From Anoxybacillus ayderensis (GTDB taxonomy: Bacteria > Bacillota > Bacilli > Bacillales > Anoxybacillaceae), in assembly GCF_000833605.1 (NCBI RefSeq), contig NZ_JXTG01000005.1:61427-125426 (forward strand): a stretch of DNA of 64,000 nt, read 5' to 3'. Shown here piece by piece: positions 47,188 to 55,248 of the stretch. The position numbers were made by a program, and so were the translations under genes. Numbering within the stretch: position 1 is the first letter of the stretch; each line of letters starts with the position of its first letter. The notes beneath the pieces were generated by a model. That model did no database searches. It saw nothing but the letters and a program-made list of their open reading frames with translations, and was not told where the DNA came from.

Positions 47188-47388
47188 ATGAAAGCAGGAA
47201 TCCATCCAAACTATAAAAAAGTGATGGTTAAATGCGCGTGTGGAAACGAGTTTGAGAGCGGTTCTGTGAAAGACGAAGTGCGCGTAGAAATTTGCTCAGC
47301 GTGCCACCCATTCTACACAGGACGTCAAAAATTCGCTTCTGCTGCAGGACGTGTTGATAAATTTAACAAAAAATACGGCCTTAAGTAA
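47188..47388 (+). CDS. rpmE: 50S ribosomal protein L31, zinc-binding form
   Basis: A 66-residue ribosomal protein. The zinc ligands are present as KCACGN near residue 15 and [15 protein letters not shown] near residue 36, the C+ form. In B. subtilis this form is replaced by the zinc-free YtiA paralogue when zinc is scarce. The ATG follows GGAAGGAGATGAAATAAG. A terminator follows the gene. Confidence 0.96.
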   Translation: MKAGIHPNYKKVMVKCACGNEFESGSVKDEVRVEICSACHPFYTGRQKFASAAGRVDKFNKKYGLK

Positions 47389-47401
47389 TCCGTATGTCAT
47401 G

Positions 47402-47442
47402 AAAACAGGCAAGCGAACTTTTTTCACTTGCCTGTTTTTTTC
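47402..47442 (+). terminator. Rho-independent terminator of rpmE
   Basis: AAACAGGCAAG pairs with CTTGCCTGTTT over a 13-base loop, followed by a T-run. Confidence 0.88.
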
Positions 47443-47472
47443 GTGAAAGTTTGAAAGAAAGGGGTCGCCCTG

Positions 47473-48090
47473 ATGTATGTTATGAAGCAATCCGGCTGGC
47501 TAGAAGTCATTTGCGGAAGCATGTTTTCCGGAAAATCGGAAGAACTGATCCGCCGCGTACGACGCGCGCAGTTTGCGAAACAAGAAGTGAAAGTGTTTAA
47601 GCCAGCGATCGATAATCGATATAGCGAAGAAGCAGTCGTTTCTCATAATGGAACATCTGTTATTGCTATTCCTGTGTCATGTGCATCAGACATTCGAAAG
47701 CACTTGACAACGCATACAGACGTTGTCGCGATTGATGAAGTGCAATTTTTTGACGAACATGTCGTTGATGTTGTTCAACGGCTCGCCGATGAAGGATATC
47801 GCGTCATCGTAGCAGGTTTAGATCAAGATTTTCGCGGCGAACCGTTCGGCCCTGTTCCAACGCTGATGGCGATTGCTGAATCGGTGACAAAGCTACAGGC
47901 GGTTTGCACCGTTTGCGGTTCCCCTGCATCGCGCACACAGCGGCTCATTAATGGGCGTCCAGCATCTTACCACGATCCCGTCATTTTAATCGGAGCAAGC
48001 GAATCGTACGAACCACGATGCCGCCATCATCATGAAGTGCCTGATCATCCGGCGAAAATACAACAATTACAAATGAAAGAGCTCTCATGA
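47473..48090 (+). CDS. tdk: Thymidine kinase
   Basis: A 205-residue type II thymidine kinase that salvages thymidine. The P-loop is [14 protein letters not shown] near residue 15, the Walker B-like IDEVQFFD near 88 holds the catalytic Glu, and a zinc site is built from CTVCG near 145 and the later C-RHHH stretch. The lasso region [12 protein letters not shown] is present. The start MYVMKQSGW matches the B. subtilis N-terminus, with AAAGGGG upstream. Its 3' end overlaps a terminator. This is the last gene of the core block before the siderophore island. Confidence 0.95.
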   Translation: MYVMKQSGWLEVICGSMFSGKSEELIRRVRRAQFAKQEVKVFKPAIDNRYSEEAVVSHNGTSVIAIPVSCASDIRKHLTTHTDVVAIDEVQFFDEHVVDVVQRLADEGYRVIVAGLDQDFRGEPFGPVPTLMAIAESVTKLQAVCTVCGSPASRTQRLINGRPASYHDPVILIGASESYEPRCRHHHEVPDHPAKIQQLQMKELS

Positions 48091-48114
48091 AAAAAACGAG
48101 GGCTCTTTTTATTT
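48078..48114 (+). terminator. Rho-independent terminator of tdk
   Basis: AGAGCTCTC pairs with GAGGGCTCT (one G-U), followed by five T; it overlaps the tdk stop. Confidence 0.75.
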
Positions 48115-48138
48115 GTATGAACTAGAAAAAGTTATTTG

Positions 48139-48168
48139 TTGAAAATGAATATTATTTTCATTTATAAT
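48139..48168 (+). promoter_or_regulatory. Promoter of the heme monooxygenase gene
   Basis: TTGAAA and TATAAT are separated by 18 bases, and the spacer is filled by the Fur-box palindrome. Confidence 0.6.
48141..48159 (+). promoter_or_regulatory. Fur-box-like operator 1
   Basis: GAAAATGAATATTATTTTC agrees with the 19-base Fur consensus GATAATGATAATCATTATC at 14 positions. It lies over the promoter, so iron-replete Fur would block it. Confidence 0.7.
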
Positions 48169-48200
48169 AACATATATTCAAAACAGAGGAGGAATAGGAA

Positions 48201-48521
48201 ATGTTTGTTCAAATGAAGACGATTATTGTAGCAGAAGGACATGGTGAGAAGATTGTCGAGCGATTTGCAGGCAAAGGTTTAATAGAACAACAATCGGGCT
48301 TTATCGATTTAAGTGTTCTTAAGAAAAAAAAGAGAAGAGGGGATGAAGAGTTTCTTATTATGATTCGCTGGGAATCCGAGGAAGATTGGAAAGCGTGGGA
48401 AACGAGCGAAGCGCATCTAGCTGGTCATAAAGCTGAACGTGGGAAGCCCTCCCCTTCCTACATCATTGAAGGAAAACAAGATGTATATCACGTCCTCACG
48501 ACAAAAAGTTGTGCTCAGTGA
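48201..48521 (+). CDS. hmoA: Heme-degrading monooxygenase, HmoA-like
   Basis: A 106-residue antibiotic-biosynthesis-monooxygenase (ABM) domain protein, closely similar in layout to B. subtilis HmoA, which opens the heme ring and frees iron. The segment FVQMKTIIVAEGHGEKIVERF starts it (residues 2-22), RGDEEFLIMIRWESEEDW is near residue 46, and the His of SEAHLAGHKAERGKPSP lies near 73, where heme ligands sit in this group. The Asn of the classic IsdG triad is not obvious. The ATG follows AGAGGAGGAATAGGAA. A Fur box and promoter precede it, so it is an iron-starvation gene. Confidence 0.85.
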   Translation: MFVQMKTIIVAEGHGEKIVERFAGKGLIEQQSGFIDLSVLKKKKRRGDEEFLIMIRWESEEDWKAWETSEAHLAGHKAERGKPSPSYIIEGKQDVYHVLTTKSCAQ

Positions 48522-48542
48522 AGTAGTGTTTTTAGACGTGCA

Positions 48543-48571
48543 AAAAGCGGGATATTACCCGCTTTAATTTT
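48543..48571. terminator. Bidirectional terminator
   Basis: AAAGCGGG and CCCGCTTT form the stem between the convergent monooxygenase and permease genes. It overlaps the permease stop, with T-runs on both strands. Confidence 0.78.
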
Positions 48572-49586
48572 GTAGCCCGCTGTTTTTTCTTGTAAGCAAC
48601 ATGTAAATTAAATAAGGAGAGCCAATAATAGAAGTGACTACACCAATCGGAATATCTGCTGGTGCTAGTATGTTTTTCCCAATCATATCGGCTACGAGTA
48701 AAAGTGTCGCCCCGATAAGAGCTGATAGAGGTAGTAAACTGTAATAATTCGGACCAATTAAACGTCGGGCCAGATGTGGGGCTAATAATCCAACGAAAGA
48801 AATGCCCCCTCCGACTGCTACGCAAGCACCAGCTAGAGCGGCGGATATACAAAGCAAAAATCTTCTCTGGCGTTCGACATGAACACCAAGTGCGATTGAA
48901 ACGGATTCGCCCAATTGAAATATGTTCATTGCTTTTGCCTGCCAAAATGAGATGGGGAGTAAAATGACAATCCATGGAACAAGCGCCCAAACATATTTCC
49001 ATTGAGCTCCCCAAATACTTCCTGTTAGCCAAATAGTTGCTTTCTGGAAGTCTCGCGGATCCATTTTCATTTGAAAAATGATTAATAGCGCTCCGCACAA
49101 GGCGTTAATTCCAATGCCAACGAGCAAAAGGCGATTAGGTTCAATACCTTTTTGCCATGACAATATATAAATGATTATAGCAATAGTAAGGGCACCTACA
49201 AAAGCAAACATAGGAAGAAAAAAAGGTGAAGTGAAATATTTTCCATGTAAAAAATAAATGCATAATACAACGGTCAATCCAGCTCCAGCATTGATACCTA
49301 AGATTCCCGGATCTGCAAGGGAATTTCTTGATAGCCCTTGTAATATGGCACCAGACAAAGCGAGTCCTGCACCGATGAGAAGAGCCATTATCATTCTTGG
49401 AAGACGAAGTTGGAACAAAACAAGCTCTTGTTTCGCCGTTCCGTTTCCAATCAATGTATTGAGAATATCATGAAAACTGATCGCAATCATTCCAGTAGAC
49501 AAACTAATGATAAAAATGAAAATAATTAGAAATACGAAAATCAAAAACCATTTCATTGCACGAGAGAACGTAAGCCACCAATCCAT
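48564..49586 (-). CDS. Iron-siderophore ABC transporter permease (FecCD/FeuC-like)
   Basis: A 340-residue membrane protein of the FecCD/BtuC family with about nine or ten helices. Conserved pieces are RLPRMIMALLIGAGLALSGAILQG near residue 60, NSLADPGILGINAGAGL near 87, and GGGISFVGLLAPHLARRLIG near residue 260, the region that contacts the ATPase. It is translationally coupled to the upstream permease gene: stop and start overlap by one base (TAATG). The two probably form a heterodimer with the lipoprotein at 52.4 kb. No ATPase gene is nearby. Confidence 0.9.
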   Translation of the reverse strand: MDWWLTFSRAMKWFLIFVFLIIFIFIISLSTGMIAISFHDILNTLIGNGTAKQELVLFQLRLPRMIMALLIGAGLALSGAILQGLSRNSLADPGILGINAGAGLTVVLCIYFLHGKYFTSPFFLPMFAFVGALTIAIIIYILSWQKGIEPNRLLLVGIGINALCGALLIIFQMKMDPRDFQKATIWLTGSIWGAQWKYVWALVPWIVILLPISFWQAKAMNIFQLGESVSIALGVHVERQRRFLLCISAALAGACVAVGGGISFVGLLAPHLARRLIGPNYYSLLPLSALIGATLLLVADMIGKNILAPADIPIGVVTSIIGSPYLIYMLLTRKNSGLQN

Positions 49587-50608
49587 TATATGCTCCTCCT
49601 TTTGCGACGGGCGAGATGAAGTAAAATAGGCACCCCAAGTATGGCAGTAATGGCGCTTACCGGTGTTTCAAAAGGGGCATTGATCATTCGAGCTAAAACA
49701 TCTGCAGTTAATAAAAGCAGCGCTCCTGCTATGGCGCTACTAGGCAAAATCCATTTATATTCATGACCGACGAACAGTCGTACAATATGCGGAATAATTA
49801 AGCCGATAAAACCGATTGTTCCTGCGATCGAGACAGCAACACTTGATAGGAGGATGACAGCGATTAAACCGATCACTCTCGTCTTATGATTTGATTGTCC
49901 TAAACTTATAGAAGTTTCCTCTCCGAGTGAGAGAAGTGTTAATGGACGACTGATCCATAAGGACAAGGTAAGACCAATGAGAACGATAGGAATTAAAATA
50001 TATACATGATCCCACTTAGTTCCAGATAAACCACCTGAAAACCAAAAGCTAACATCTTGAGCAACTTGAAAATAGAGAGCAATGCCTGTTGATAAGGCGC
50101 TAAATAGCGTACTTAAAGCAACCCCTGCTAATGCGATTGTCACAGGTGAAAATTTTTCTTTAGAAATATTTGAAAATACAAGAATTAATATCGAGGCAAT
50201 TGCTGAACCGACAAATGACCATCCTAAAAGCATCCAATAAGAACCGGATGATAAAATGGCAAAGCAAAGAGCGATGGCGAGTCCTGCTCCTTGTGTAACG
50301 CCAATAATGGACGGATCAGCTAATGGATTTCTAGTTACTCCTTGCATAATGGCACCAGCTACAGCTAACGCTGCCCCAATAAACAAAGCGGCAAAGGCAC
50401 GAGGCAGACGAACTTCCCAAACTAGCTGATGCTTTATGTTATCAGGCTGAAAAGACACGATTGCGTCTATCAGAACATGGAGGGGAATCGCTACCGCTCC
50501 TAGTCCAACAGACAACAGAAAAGATAAAAAAACAAGAAAACTTCCTGTTATACACCAAGTTATCGGATGATTAAATCCTTTTTTAAGAATATTTTTTGGA
50601 ATGACCAT
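49586..50608 (-). CDS. Iron-siderophore ABC transporter permease (FecCD/FeuB-like)
   Basis: A 340-residue FecCD-family permease, partner of the downstream gene. Motifs are RLPRAFAALFIGAALAVAGAIMQG near residue 67, NPLADPSIIGVTQGAGL near 94, and GTIGFIGLIIPHIVRLFVG near residue 265. About nine or ten membrane segments are seen. The ATG at 50608 is chosen because GAGGTGG lies six bases upstream; a GTG at 50617 overlaps that site. It is divergent from the AraC gene, and the gap holds a Fur box. Order, coupling and partners resemble the B. subtilis feuBC arrangement. Confidence 0.9.
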   Translation of the reverse strand: MVIPKNILKKGFNHPITWCITGSFLVFLSFLLSVGLGAVAIPLHVLIDAIVSFQPDNIKHQLVWEVRLPRAFAALFIGAALAVAGAIMQGVTRNPLADPSIIGVTQGAGLAIALCFAILSSGSYWMLLGWSFVGSAIASILILVFSNISKEKFSPVTIALAGVALSTLFSALSTGIALYFQVAQDVSFWFSGGLSGTKWDHVYILIPIVLIGLTLSLWISRPLTLLSLGEETSISLGQSNHKTRVIGLIAVILLSSVAVSIAGTIGFIGLIIPHIVRLFVGHEYKWILPSSAIAGALLLLTADVLARMINAPFETPVSAITAILGVPILLHLARRKRRSI

Positions 50609-50633
50609 TTTTGCCACCTCAAAAACTTTTGTT

Positions 50634-50652
50634 GAAAATGATTATCATTTAT
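50634..50652. promoter_or_regulatory. Fur-box-like operator 2, between permeases and regulator
   Basis: The core AATGATTATCATT is a perfect 6-1-6 palindrome inside a 14/19 match to the Fur consensus. It lies 26 bases upstream of the permease start and about 75 bases upstream of the regulator start, so it could control both. Confidence 0.75.
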
Positions 50653-50724
50653 ATAAATTCTTTATTAGTCTACTATCATTTTTTGTTCTTTGTCAATCAT
50701 TTTCAAGAAAGGAAGGTTCTATTA

Positions 50725-52248
50725 GTGACCTACGTTTTATTTCATGATTGTATAAAAGTTTCATACACGGAAATAAAAGAAGGGGAAAAGAAAGAGTTTC
50801 AAGAAGGAAGTCATCTTTTATACGTATCATCCGGACAAGGGCAATTAACACAGGGGGAGAAACAGATGCTGCTTGTTGAGGGGATGAGCGTCATTGTGGA
50901 ATCTCCTTGTTTGTTAACTTCTTCTTCTGAAAGCATGGATGTATACATTTTAGATTGTCACCAACAATCAAAATGGCTCGTTCCGTTTCGAGATGTTGTG
51001 TTTGCAAGGCAGTCACCTATAAAAATGGTTCCAATTTGGAAGGAGTTACTGAGAATCCAAAAAAGTAGCGTTTTGTCTGAGCAATGTCGATTTCAATCTT
51101 TAATCTGGAAGATGCTTTCAATGATAACAGACTATATGAAAATGGATGGAATTGAACAAGCTAGTCAATATATTCGACAGCATTTGCACGAGACGATATG
51201 TGTATCGGATCTAGCTAATCGCATAGGGATGACATCCTCTTCTTTTGCGCGCGTTTTCCGTCAAAAAACTGGAGTGTCTCCGAAGGAATTTATTCATCAA
51301 GAACGGATGAAATTAGCTAAGAAACTAATGATTCAGGAAAAGGGGATAGCATTGAAAGAAATTGCACTTCGAATTGGTGTGCAGGACGAGTTTTATTTCA
51401 GCCGACTATTTAAAAAAAGAGAAGGAGTCGCTCCGACAATTTTTATGAAACGTGCTCAGAAAAGGATAGCGATCATTAGCCAACTTTTACTACAAGATCA
51501 TTTATTATCGTTAGGAATACAACCAGTTGCGGCTCCTGCATATCCGACAGAATTTTCCCACGGACTCCCGTCCTACTTATGTCGCGGTCTCGAAGGAACG
51601 TTATTATTAAACGCTGAAAAATATTTTAATCGGGAAGAAGTGTTGAGAACACAACCTGATATGATCATTAAAACACCACTTCGTCAAGATGCAGAACAGT
51701 CCGCATTATGGACACAGCAAACACATGTGCATCATATCCCTTTTCAGTCGACTTGGGATGCTTATTTGCAGAAAATTGCTTATATCGTAGAAGAAGAACA
51801 AAAAATAGAGTCAATCATTGAAGATATTCAACAATTAGAGAGTAGAGCGAAAGAGATACTTCGTCCATTGTCTAGCGTTGGAAAGTGGTCTGTCATTTGG
51901 GTTCGTGCAAACGAAGTGCGCTTATATGGCAAAACAGGTCACGCCTTTTCAGATTTGTTTTTTCAAAAACTCGGTTTTGAACCAGATGATTGTTTGCCGG
52001 ATAAAAGTTATAGGGTCATTCAAGTCGAAGATCTTGCTTACATGAATCCTGATCGAATATTAATTCTTTGGAGTCATGAGAAAGATGTACAAAAACTAGT
52101 AAACAACAAAGAGTGGAAAAAGATCGACGCAATAAAAAATCGAAATGTTTACTATCCTAACAGTATAGAATGGGATCCTTGGGGACCGTTAGGGAGAAAG
52201 CATATGATTAATCATATGGTAAACTTTTTCAAAAAATATATAAAGTAA
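50725..52248 (+). CDS. AraC-family regulator with siderophore-binding-protein-like domain (Btr-like)
   Basis: A 507-residue transcription factor. The N-terminal part (about 1-125) is a cupin-like segment. An AraC double helix-turn-helix (about 140-240) follows, with RIGMTSSSFARVFRQKTGVSPKEFI and the second-HTH block DEFYFSRLFKKREGVAPTIF. The C-terminal half resembles a periplasmic iron-siderophore binding protein; its end (EWKKIDAIKNRNVYY, then DPWGPLG) parallels the lipoprotein encoded next. B. subtilis Btr has the same plan and activates feuABC when it binds ferric bacillibactin. By analogy this protein senses the ferric siderophore and activates uptake. The GTG start follows AAAGGAAGG. Confidence 0.88.
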   Translation: MTYVLFHDCIKVSYTEIKEGEKKEFQEGSHLLYVSSGQGQLTQGEKQMLLVEGMSVIVESPCLLTSSSESMDVYILDCHQQSKWLVPFRDVVFARQSPIKMVPIWKELLRIQKSSVLSEQCRFQSLIWKMLSMITDYMKMDGIEQASQYIRQHLHETICVSDLANRIGMTSSSFARVFRQKTGVSPKEFIHQERMKLAKKLMIQEKGIALKEIALRIGVQDEFYFSRLFKKREGVAPTIFMKRAQKRIAIISQLLLQDHLLSLGIQPVAAPAYPTEFSHGLPSYLCRGLEGTLLLNAEKYFNREEVLRTQPDMIIKTPLRQDAEQSALWTQQTHVHHIPFQSTWDAYLQKIAYIVEEEQKIESIIEDIQQLESRAKEILRPLSSVGKWSVIWVRANEVRLYGKTGHAFSDLFFQKLGFEPDDCLPDKSYRVIQVEDLAYMNPDRILILWSHEKDVQKLVNNKEWKKIDAIKNRNVYYPNSIEWDPWGPLGRKHMINHMVNFFKKYIK

Positions 52249-52340
52249 AATATAACAATAAAACCATCAAATAGTTTATTTTGTCCATGCGAAAAAGCGA
52301 ATATATCCATGTTCAACGTTAGTTGCCACAGTTTAATATT

Positions 52341-52359
52341 AAAAATGAATTTCATTTTC
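52341..52359. promoter_or_regulatory. Fur-box-like operator 3, upstream of the binding lipoprotein
   Basis: Read on the minus strand, GAAAATGAAATTCATTTTT matches the Fur consensus at 14 of 19 positions. It lies 22 bases before the lipoprotein start. Confidence 0.7.
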
Positions 52360-52381
52360 ATTTATTTTTAGGAGGATGGTT

Positions 52382-53314
52382 ATGAAGCGTTTATTAACTT
52401 CATTTAGTATGCTGGTGATCGCTTTGTTACTTGTTCTAGTCGGATGTGAAGCCAAGGAACAAGCAAGCGGTGAGCCGAAGGAGGAAACAAAGAAAACTCG
52501 TACTGTGGAGCATTTGATGGGAAAAACAGAAGTGCCGTTAAACCCGAAAAAAGTAGTTGTTTTATCGCATGTGTCATGGGAAGGTTCGCTCGTTTCTGTA
52601 GGTGTAAAACCGTATGCAGTTATGGCGTATGACAACGAATTTCCGCCACACTTAAAGGACGAACTTGAAGGGGTTAAGGCCTTGCCGTATGCAGATGAAT
52701 TCAGTCCTGAACAAATTATAGATTTAGATCCAGATTTATTAATTATTAGTGATCGCTACAAGCCTTTATACGATCAATTAGCAGACACCATTCCAACCGT
52801 TGTCATCGAAGTAGGGGGAGACTGGAAAGAAGATCATCTAAAAATTACAGAAGCAGTTGGAAAATTGGAAGAAGGAAAAAAAGTAATTGAGGATTTAGAA
52901 AAAGAGGCGAAAGAAATCGGTAAACGCATTAAGGAGAAAGTTGGAAACGAAACATTTATGGCGGTAGCAATTGGTAAAAAAGATATTCGTGTCTTCGGAA
53001 CGAAAAATCATGCTGTAAACGCATTGTTATTTGATGATTTAGGATTAACCCCTGCGGAAGGTTTGCCGGAAGACTTTGGTGAAAACGTTTCTATTGAAGG
53101 GCTAGTAAAATACAATCCAGATCACATTATTGATATTACATATTTTAACAGCGGAGAGTTTTATGATACTGTGACAAAAGGAGAAGTTTGGAACAGTTTG
53201 AAAGCTGTTAAAAATAATCACGTTTACACACTCACTACTACATGGGGATTTTGGGATCCAATTGAGCGGAAAAAAGGATTAAAAGAGATTGAGAAAATGT
53301 TGCTAGGTGAATAA
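52382..53314 (+). CDS. Iron-siderophore substrate-binding lipoprotein
   Basis: A 310-residue class III (FhuD/FeuA-type) substrate-binding protein. A lipoprotein signal peptide ends in VLVGC near residue 20, so the mature protein is anchored outside the membrane. Binding-protein features are KKVVVLSHVSWEGSLVSVGVKP near residue 58, FSPEQIIDLDPDLLIIS near 105, and WNSLKAVKNNHVYTL near 275. The ATG at 52382 is used because GGAGG precedes it by seven bases. It should deliver a ferric siderophore, probably petrobactin, to the two permeases encoded on the other side of the regulator. Confidence 0.92.
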   Translation: MKRLLTSFSMLVIALLLVLVGCEAKEQASGEPKEETKKTRTVEHLMGKTEVPLNPKKVVVLSHVSWEGSLVSVGVKPYAVMAYDNEFPPHLKDELEGVKALPYADEFSPEQIIDLDPDLLIISDRYKPLYDQLADTIPTVVIEVGGDWKEDHLKITEAVGKLEEGKKVIEDLEKEAKEIGKRIKEKVGNETFMAVAIGKKDIRVFGTKNHAVNALLFDDLGLTPAEGLPEDFGENVSIEGLVKYNPDHIIDITYFNSGEFYDTVTKGEVWNSLKAVKNNHVYTLTTTWGFWDPIERKKGLKEIEKMLLGE

Positions 53315-53322
53315 TCTCTAGT

Positions 53323-53360
53323 CAAGGTCGTTCGTTATATGAACGATCTTGCCTTCTTTA
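53323..53360 (+). terminator. Rho-independent terminator after the lipoprotein gene
   Basis: CAAGGTCGTTC pairs with GAACGATCTTG (one G-U), followed by a T-rich stretch. Confidence 0.72.
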
Positions 53361-53385
53361 TTTACCAAAAAATTTTTGTGTTAAT

Positions 53386-53400
53386 TGAGAATCACTATCG
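53386..53400 (+). promoter_or_regulatory. Fur-box-like operator 4, upstream of asbA
   Basis: TGAGAATCACTATCG matches the 7-1-7 Fur box TGATAATNATTATCA at 11 of 14 defined positions, 28 bases before the asbA start. I could not place the -35 and -10 hexamers with confidence. Confidence 0.55.
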
Positions 53401-53427
53401 TTTCATCTGGAGGGATTGAAATATTTC

Positions 53428-55248
53428 ATGAACAAATCATCTAAACAAGTTGCTGAGCAAGCGACGCTTCAAGCGTTTTTGAATAGTTACCTGCGCGAAG
53501 TCGATGCGGGAACATGGTTTGATGTGAAAGAGTGGGGAAAGAAAAACAAGGTGAACATGATGCCAGACATTATGCATGTGCTTGAATTGACATTGTCAAA
53601 TCAAAACGTTCGGCTCGCTATTGAAGTGAAGTACAAGTCTTTTGTCGGCAGACATATATTTGGACACGTATTGAAATATGTGTTTCAGACGAAAGAATGG
53701 AAAGTAGAACATGCGCTTTCTGTTATATTGATGTTCATTCAGGAGCTCAACTCTCAAAAAGGAAATTCATTATCTTCCAGCTATGATGAACTACTTTTTC
53801 GGCTAATTGACAGCTACCAAACGATGAGCCTATATATTGAAAAAAGGAGAAATGACGGGGAATTTTTATATTCTGCTCAAAATCGTTTCATCGAAACCGA
53901 GCAGTCGCTCCTATTTGGACATTGGTTTCATCCGACCCCTAAAAGTCGGCAAGGTATGCCTACGTGGCATCAAGAGCAATTTTCGCCAGAATTGAGAGGG
54001 GTATTTAAGTTACATTATTTTAAGGTGAAGCGAAACTGGGTTAAAGAAGAATCTGTTGCCGCCCAGCGGGCAAGTGAGCTAATCAAAGAATCATTAGTTA
54101 AGCAACAATTGATTATTCCGACCGAAGATGACGAAGTAATTATACCTTTGCATCCACTACAGGCGCAATGGCTGTTGGAACAAGCAAACGTTCAAAAAAA
54201 GATCGAAGAAGGGGTATTAGAAAGTATCGGATTGCTAGGACGCTCATACGCGCCGACCTCTTCTATACGAACGGTCTATCATCCGGAAGACGATTGGATG
54301 TACAAATTCTCTATACCTGTTAAAGTGACGAATTCGTTGCGAGCCAATCGTCTTCATGAGCTAAAGGCTGGGGTCGTGATGGCAAGATTAGTTAAGAAAA
54401 TCAGTTTTTTTCAAAAATATCCTTCATTTCGAATCATTCAAGACCCAGCGTATATAACCGTTGATTTTGGTGATGGAAAAGAGTCTGGATTTGAAGTCAT
54501 TATTCGTTCTAATTGTTTTAAAGCTGGAAAAGATAAAGGAATTACCTCCATTGCGGCTTTTGTCCAAGACCCGCTGCCACCATTTGAATCGAGGTTGAAG
54601 CGACTTATATGCGAACTGGCAAATAAAGAATGCACTACGATTGAAGAGGTGAGCACTCGCTGGTTTCAGCAATATTTCTCTTGTGCGATCATACCTCTTA
54701 TTCGTCTCTATGATGAATATGGGATCGCGCTTGAGGCCCATCAACAAAACAGTGTCCTTGATATTTCGTCAGGCTATCCGACCGCATATTATTTTCGAGA
54801 CAATCAAGGATATTATTTATCGGCGTTGCACAAAGAGGATCTGCTCTCCATCGAACCGTCTCTAGTCGAGACGCCGGAACTTTTTTATGATGAATGTATC
54901 ATTCAAGAGCGTTTTGCGTATTATTTATGTTTCAATCAGCTCTTTTCCGTTATTCATCGTTTCGGTGCTGATGGGCTCGTTCGGGAGGAAGCGCTCGTTG
55001 AATGGGTCATTCATCAACTTCGACGGCTAGAACCGAAACTAACAGGGGCTGGGAAAAGGTTTGTGCAGTATTTGTTGTATGAGCGAAACATTCCGTGTAA
55101 AGCGAATTTATTGACGTGTTTTCATGGCGTTGATGAGTTGATGTCACAGTTCGAACAAGCGGTTTATACGGAGATAGAAAATCCATTGGCCGCCAGCGCA
55201 TGGAAAAAGGAGGAACAGTATGAGCCAATCCCAGCGAGCTCTCACTAA
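53428..55248 (+). CDS. asbA: Petrobactin synthase AsbA (NIS synthetase)
   Basis: A 606-residue NRPS-independent siderophore synthetase of the IucA/IucC family. In Bacillus anthracis AsbA uses ATP to condense citrate with spermidine (or dihydroxybenzoyl-spermidine), the first amide bond of petrobactin. Family motifs are HPTPKSRQGMP near residue 168, IPLHPLQAQW near 240, TSSIRTVYHP near 282, FSIPVKVTNSLRANRLHELK near 297 and GIALEAHQQNSV near 433. ATG at 53428 is preferred: the protein then begins NKSSKQVAEQATLQAFL like B. anthracis AsbA, and the TTG at 53416 is too close to GGAGGG. It overlaps asbB by 29 bases. Confidence 0.92.
   Translation: MNKSSKQVAEQATLQAFLNSYLREVDAGTWFDVKEWGKKNKVNMMPDIMHVLELTLSNQNVRLAIEVKYKSFVGRHIFGHVLKYVFQTKEWKVEHALSVILMFIQELNSQKGNSLSSSYDELLFRLIDSYQTMSLYIEKRRNDGEFLYSAQNRFIETEQSLLFGHWFHPTPKSRQGMPTWHQEQFSPELRGVFKLHYFKVKRNWVKEESVAAQRASELIKESLVKQQLIIPTEDDEVIIPLHPLQAQWLLEQANVQKKIEEGVLESIGLLGRSYAPTSSIRTVYHPEDDWMYKFSIPVKVTNSLRANRLHELKAGVVMARLVKKISFFQKYPSFRIIQDPAYITVDFGDGKESGFEVIIRSNCFKAGKDKGITSIAAFVQDPLPPFESRLKRLICELANKECTTIEEVSTRWFQQYFSCAIIPLIRLYDEYGIALEAHQQNSVLDISSGYPTAYYFRDNQGYYLSALHKEDLLSIEPSLVETPELFYDECIIQERFAYYLCFNQLFSVIHRFGADGLVREEALVEWVIHQLRRLEPKLTGAGKRFVQYLLYERNIPCKANLLTCFHGVDELMSQFEQAVYTEIENPLAASAWKKEEQYEPIPASSH

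Noticed and set aside
50611..50724. Extended N-terminus of the AraC regulator
   Set aside because: This stretch contains the Fur box and likely promoter. A good ribosome site precedes the GTG at 50725 instead.
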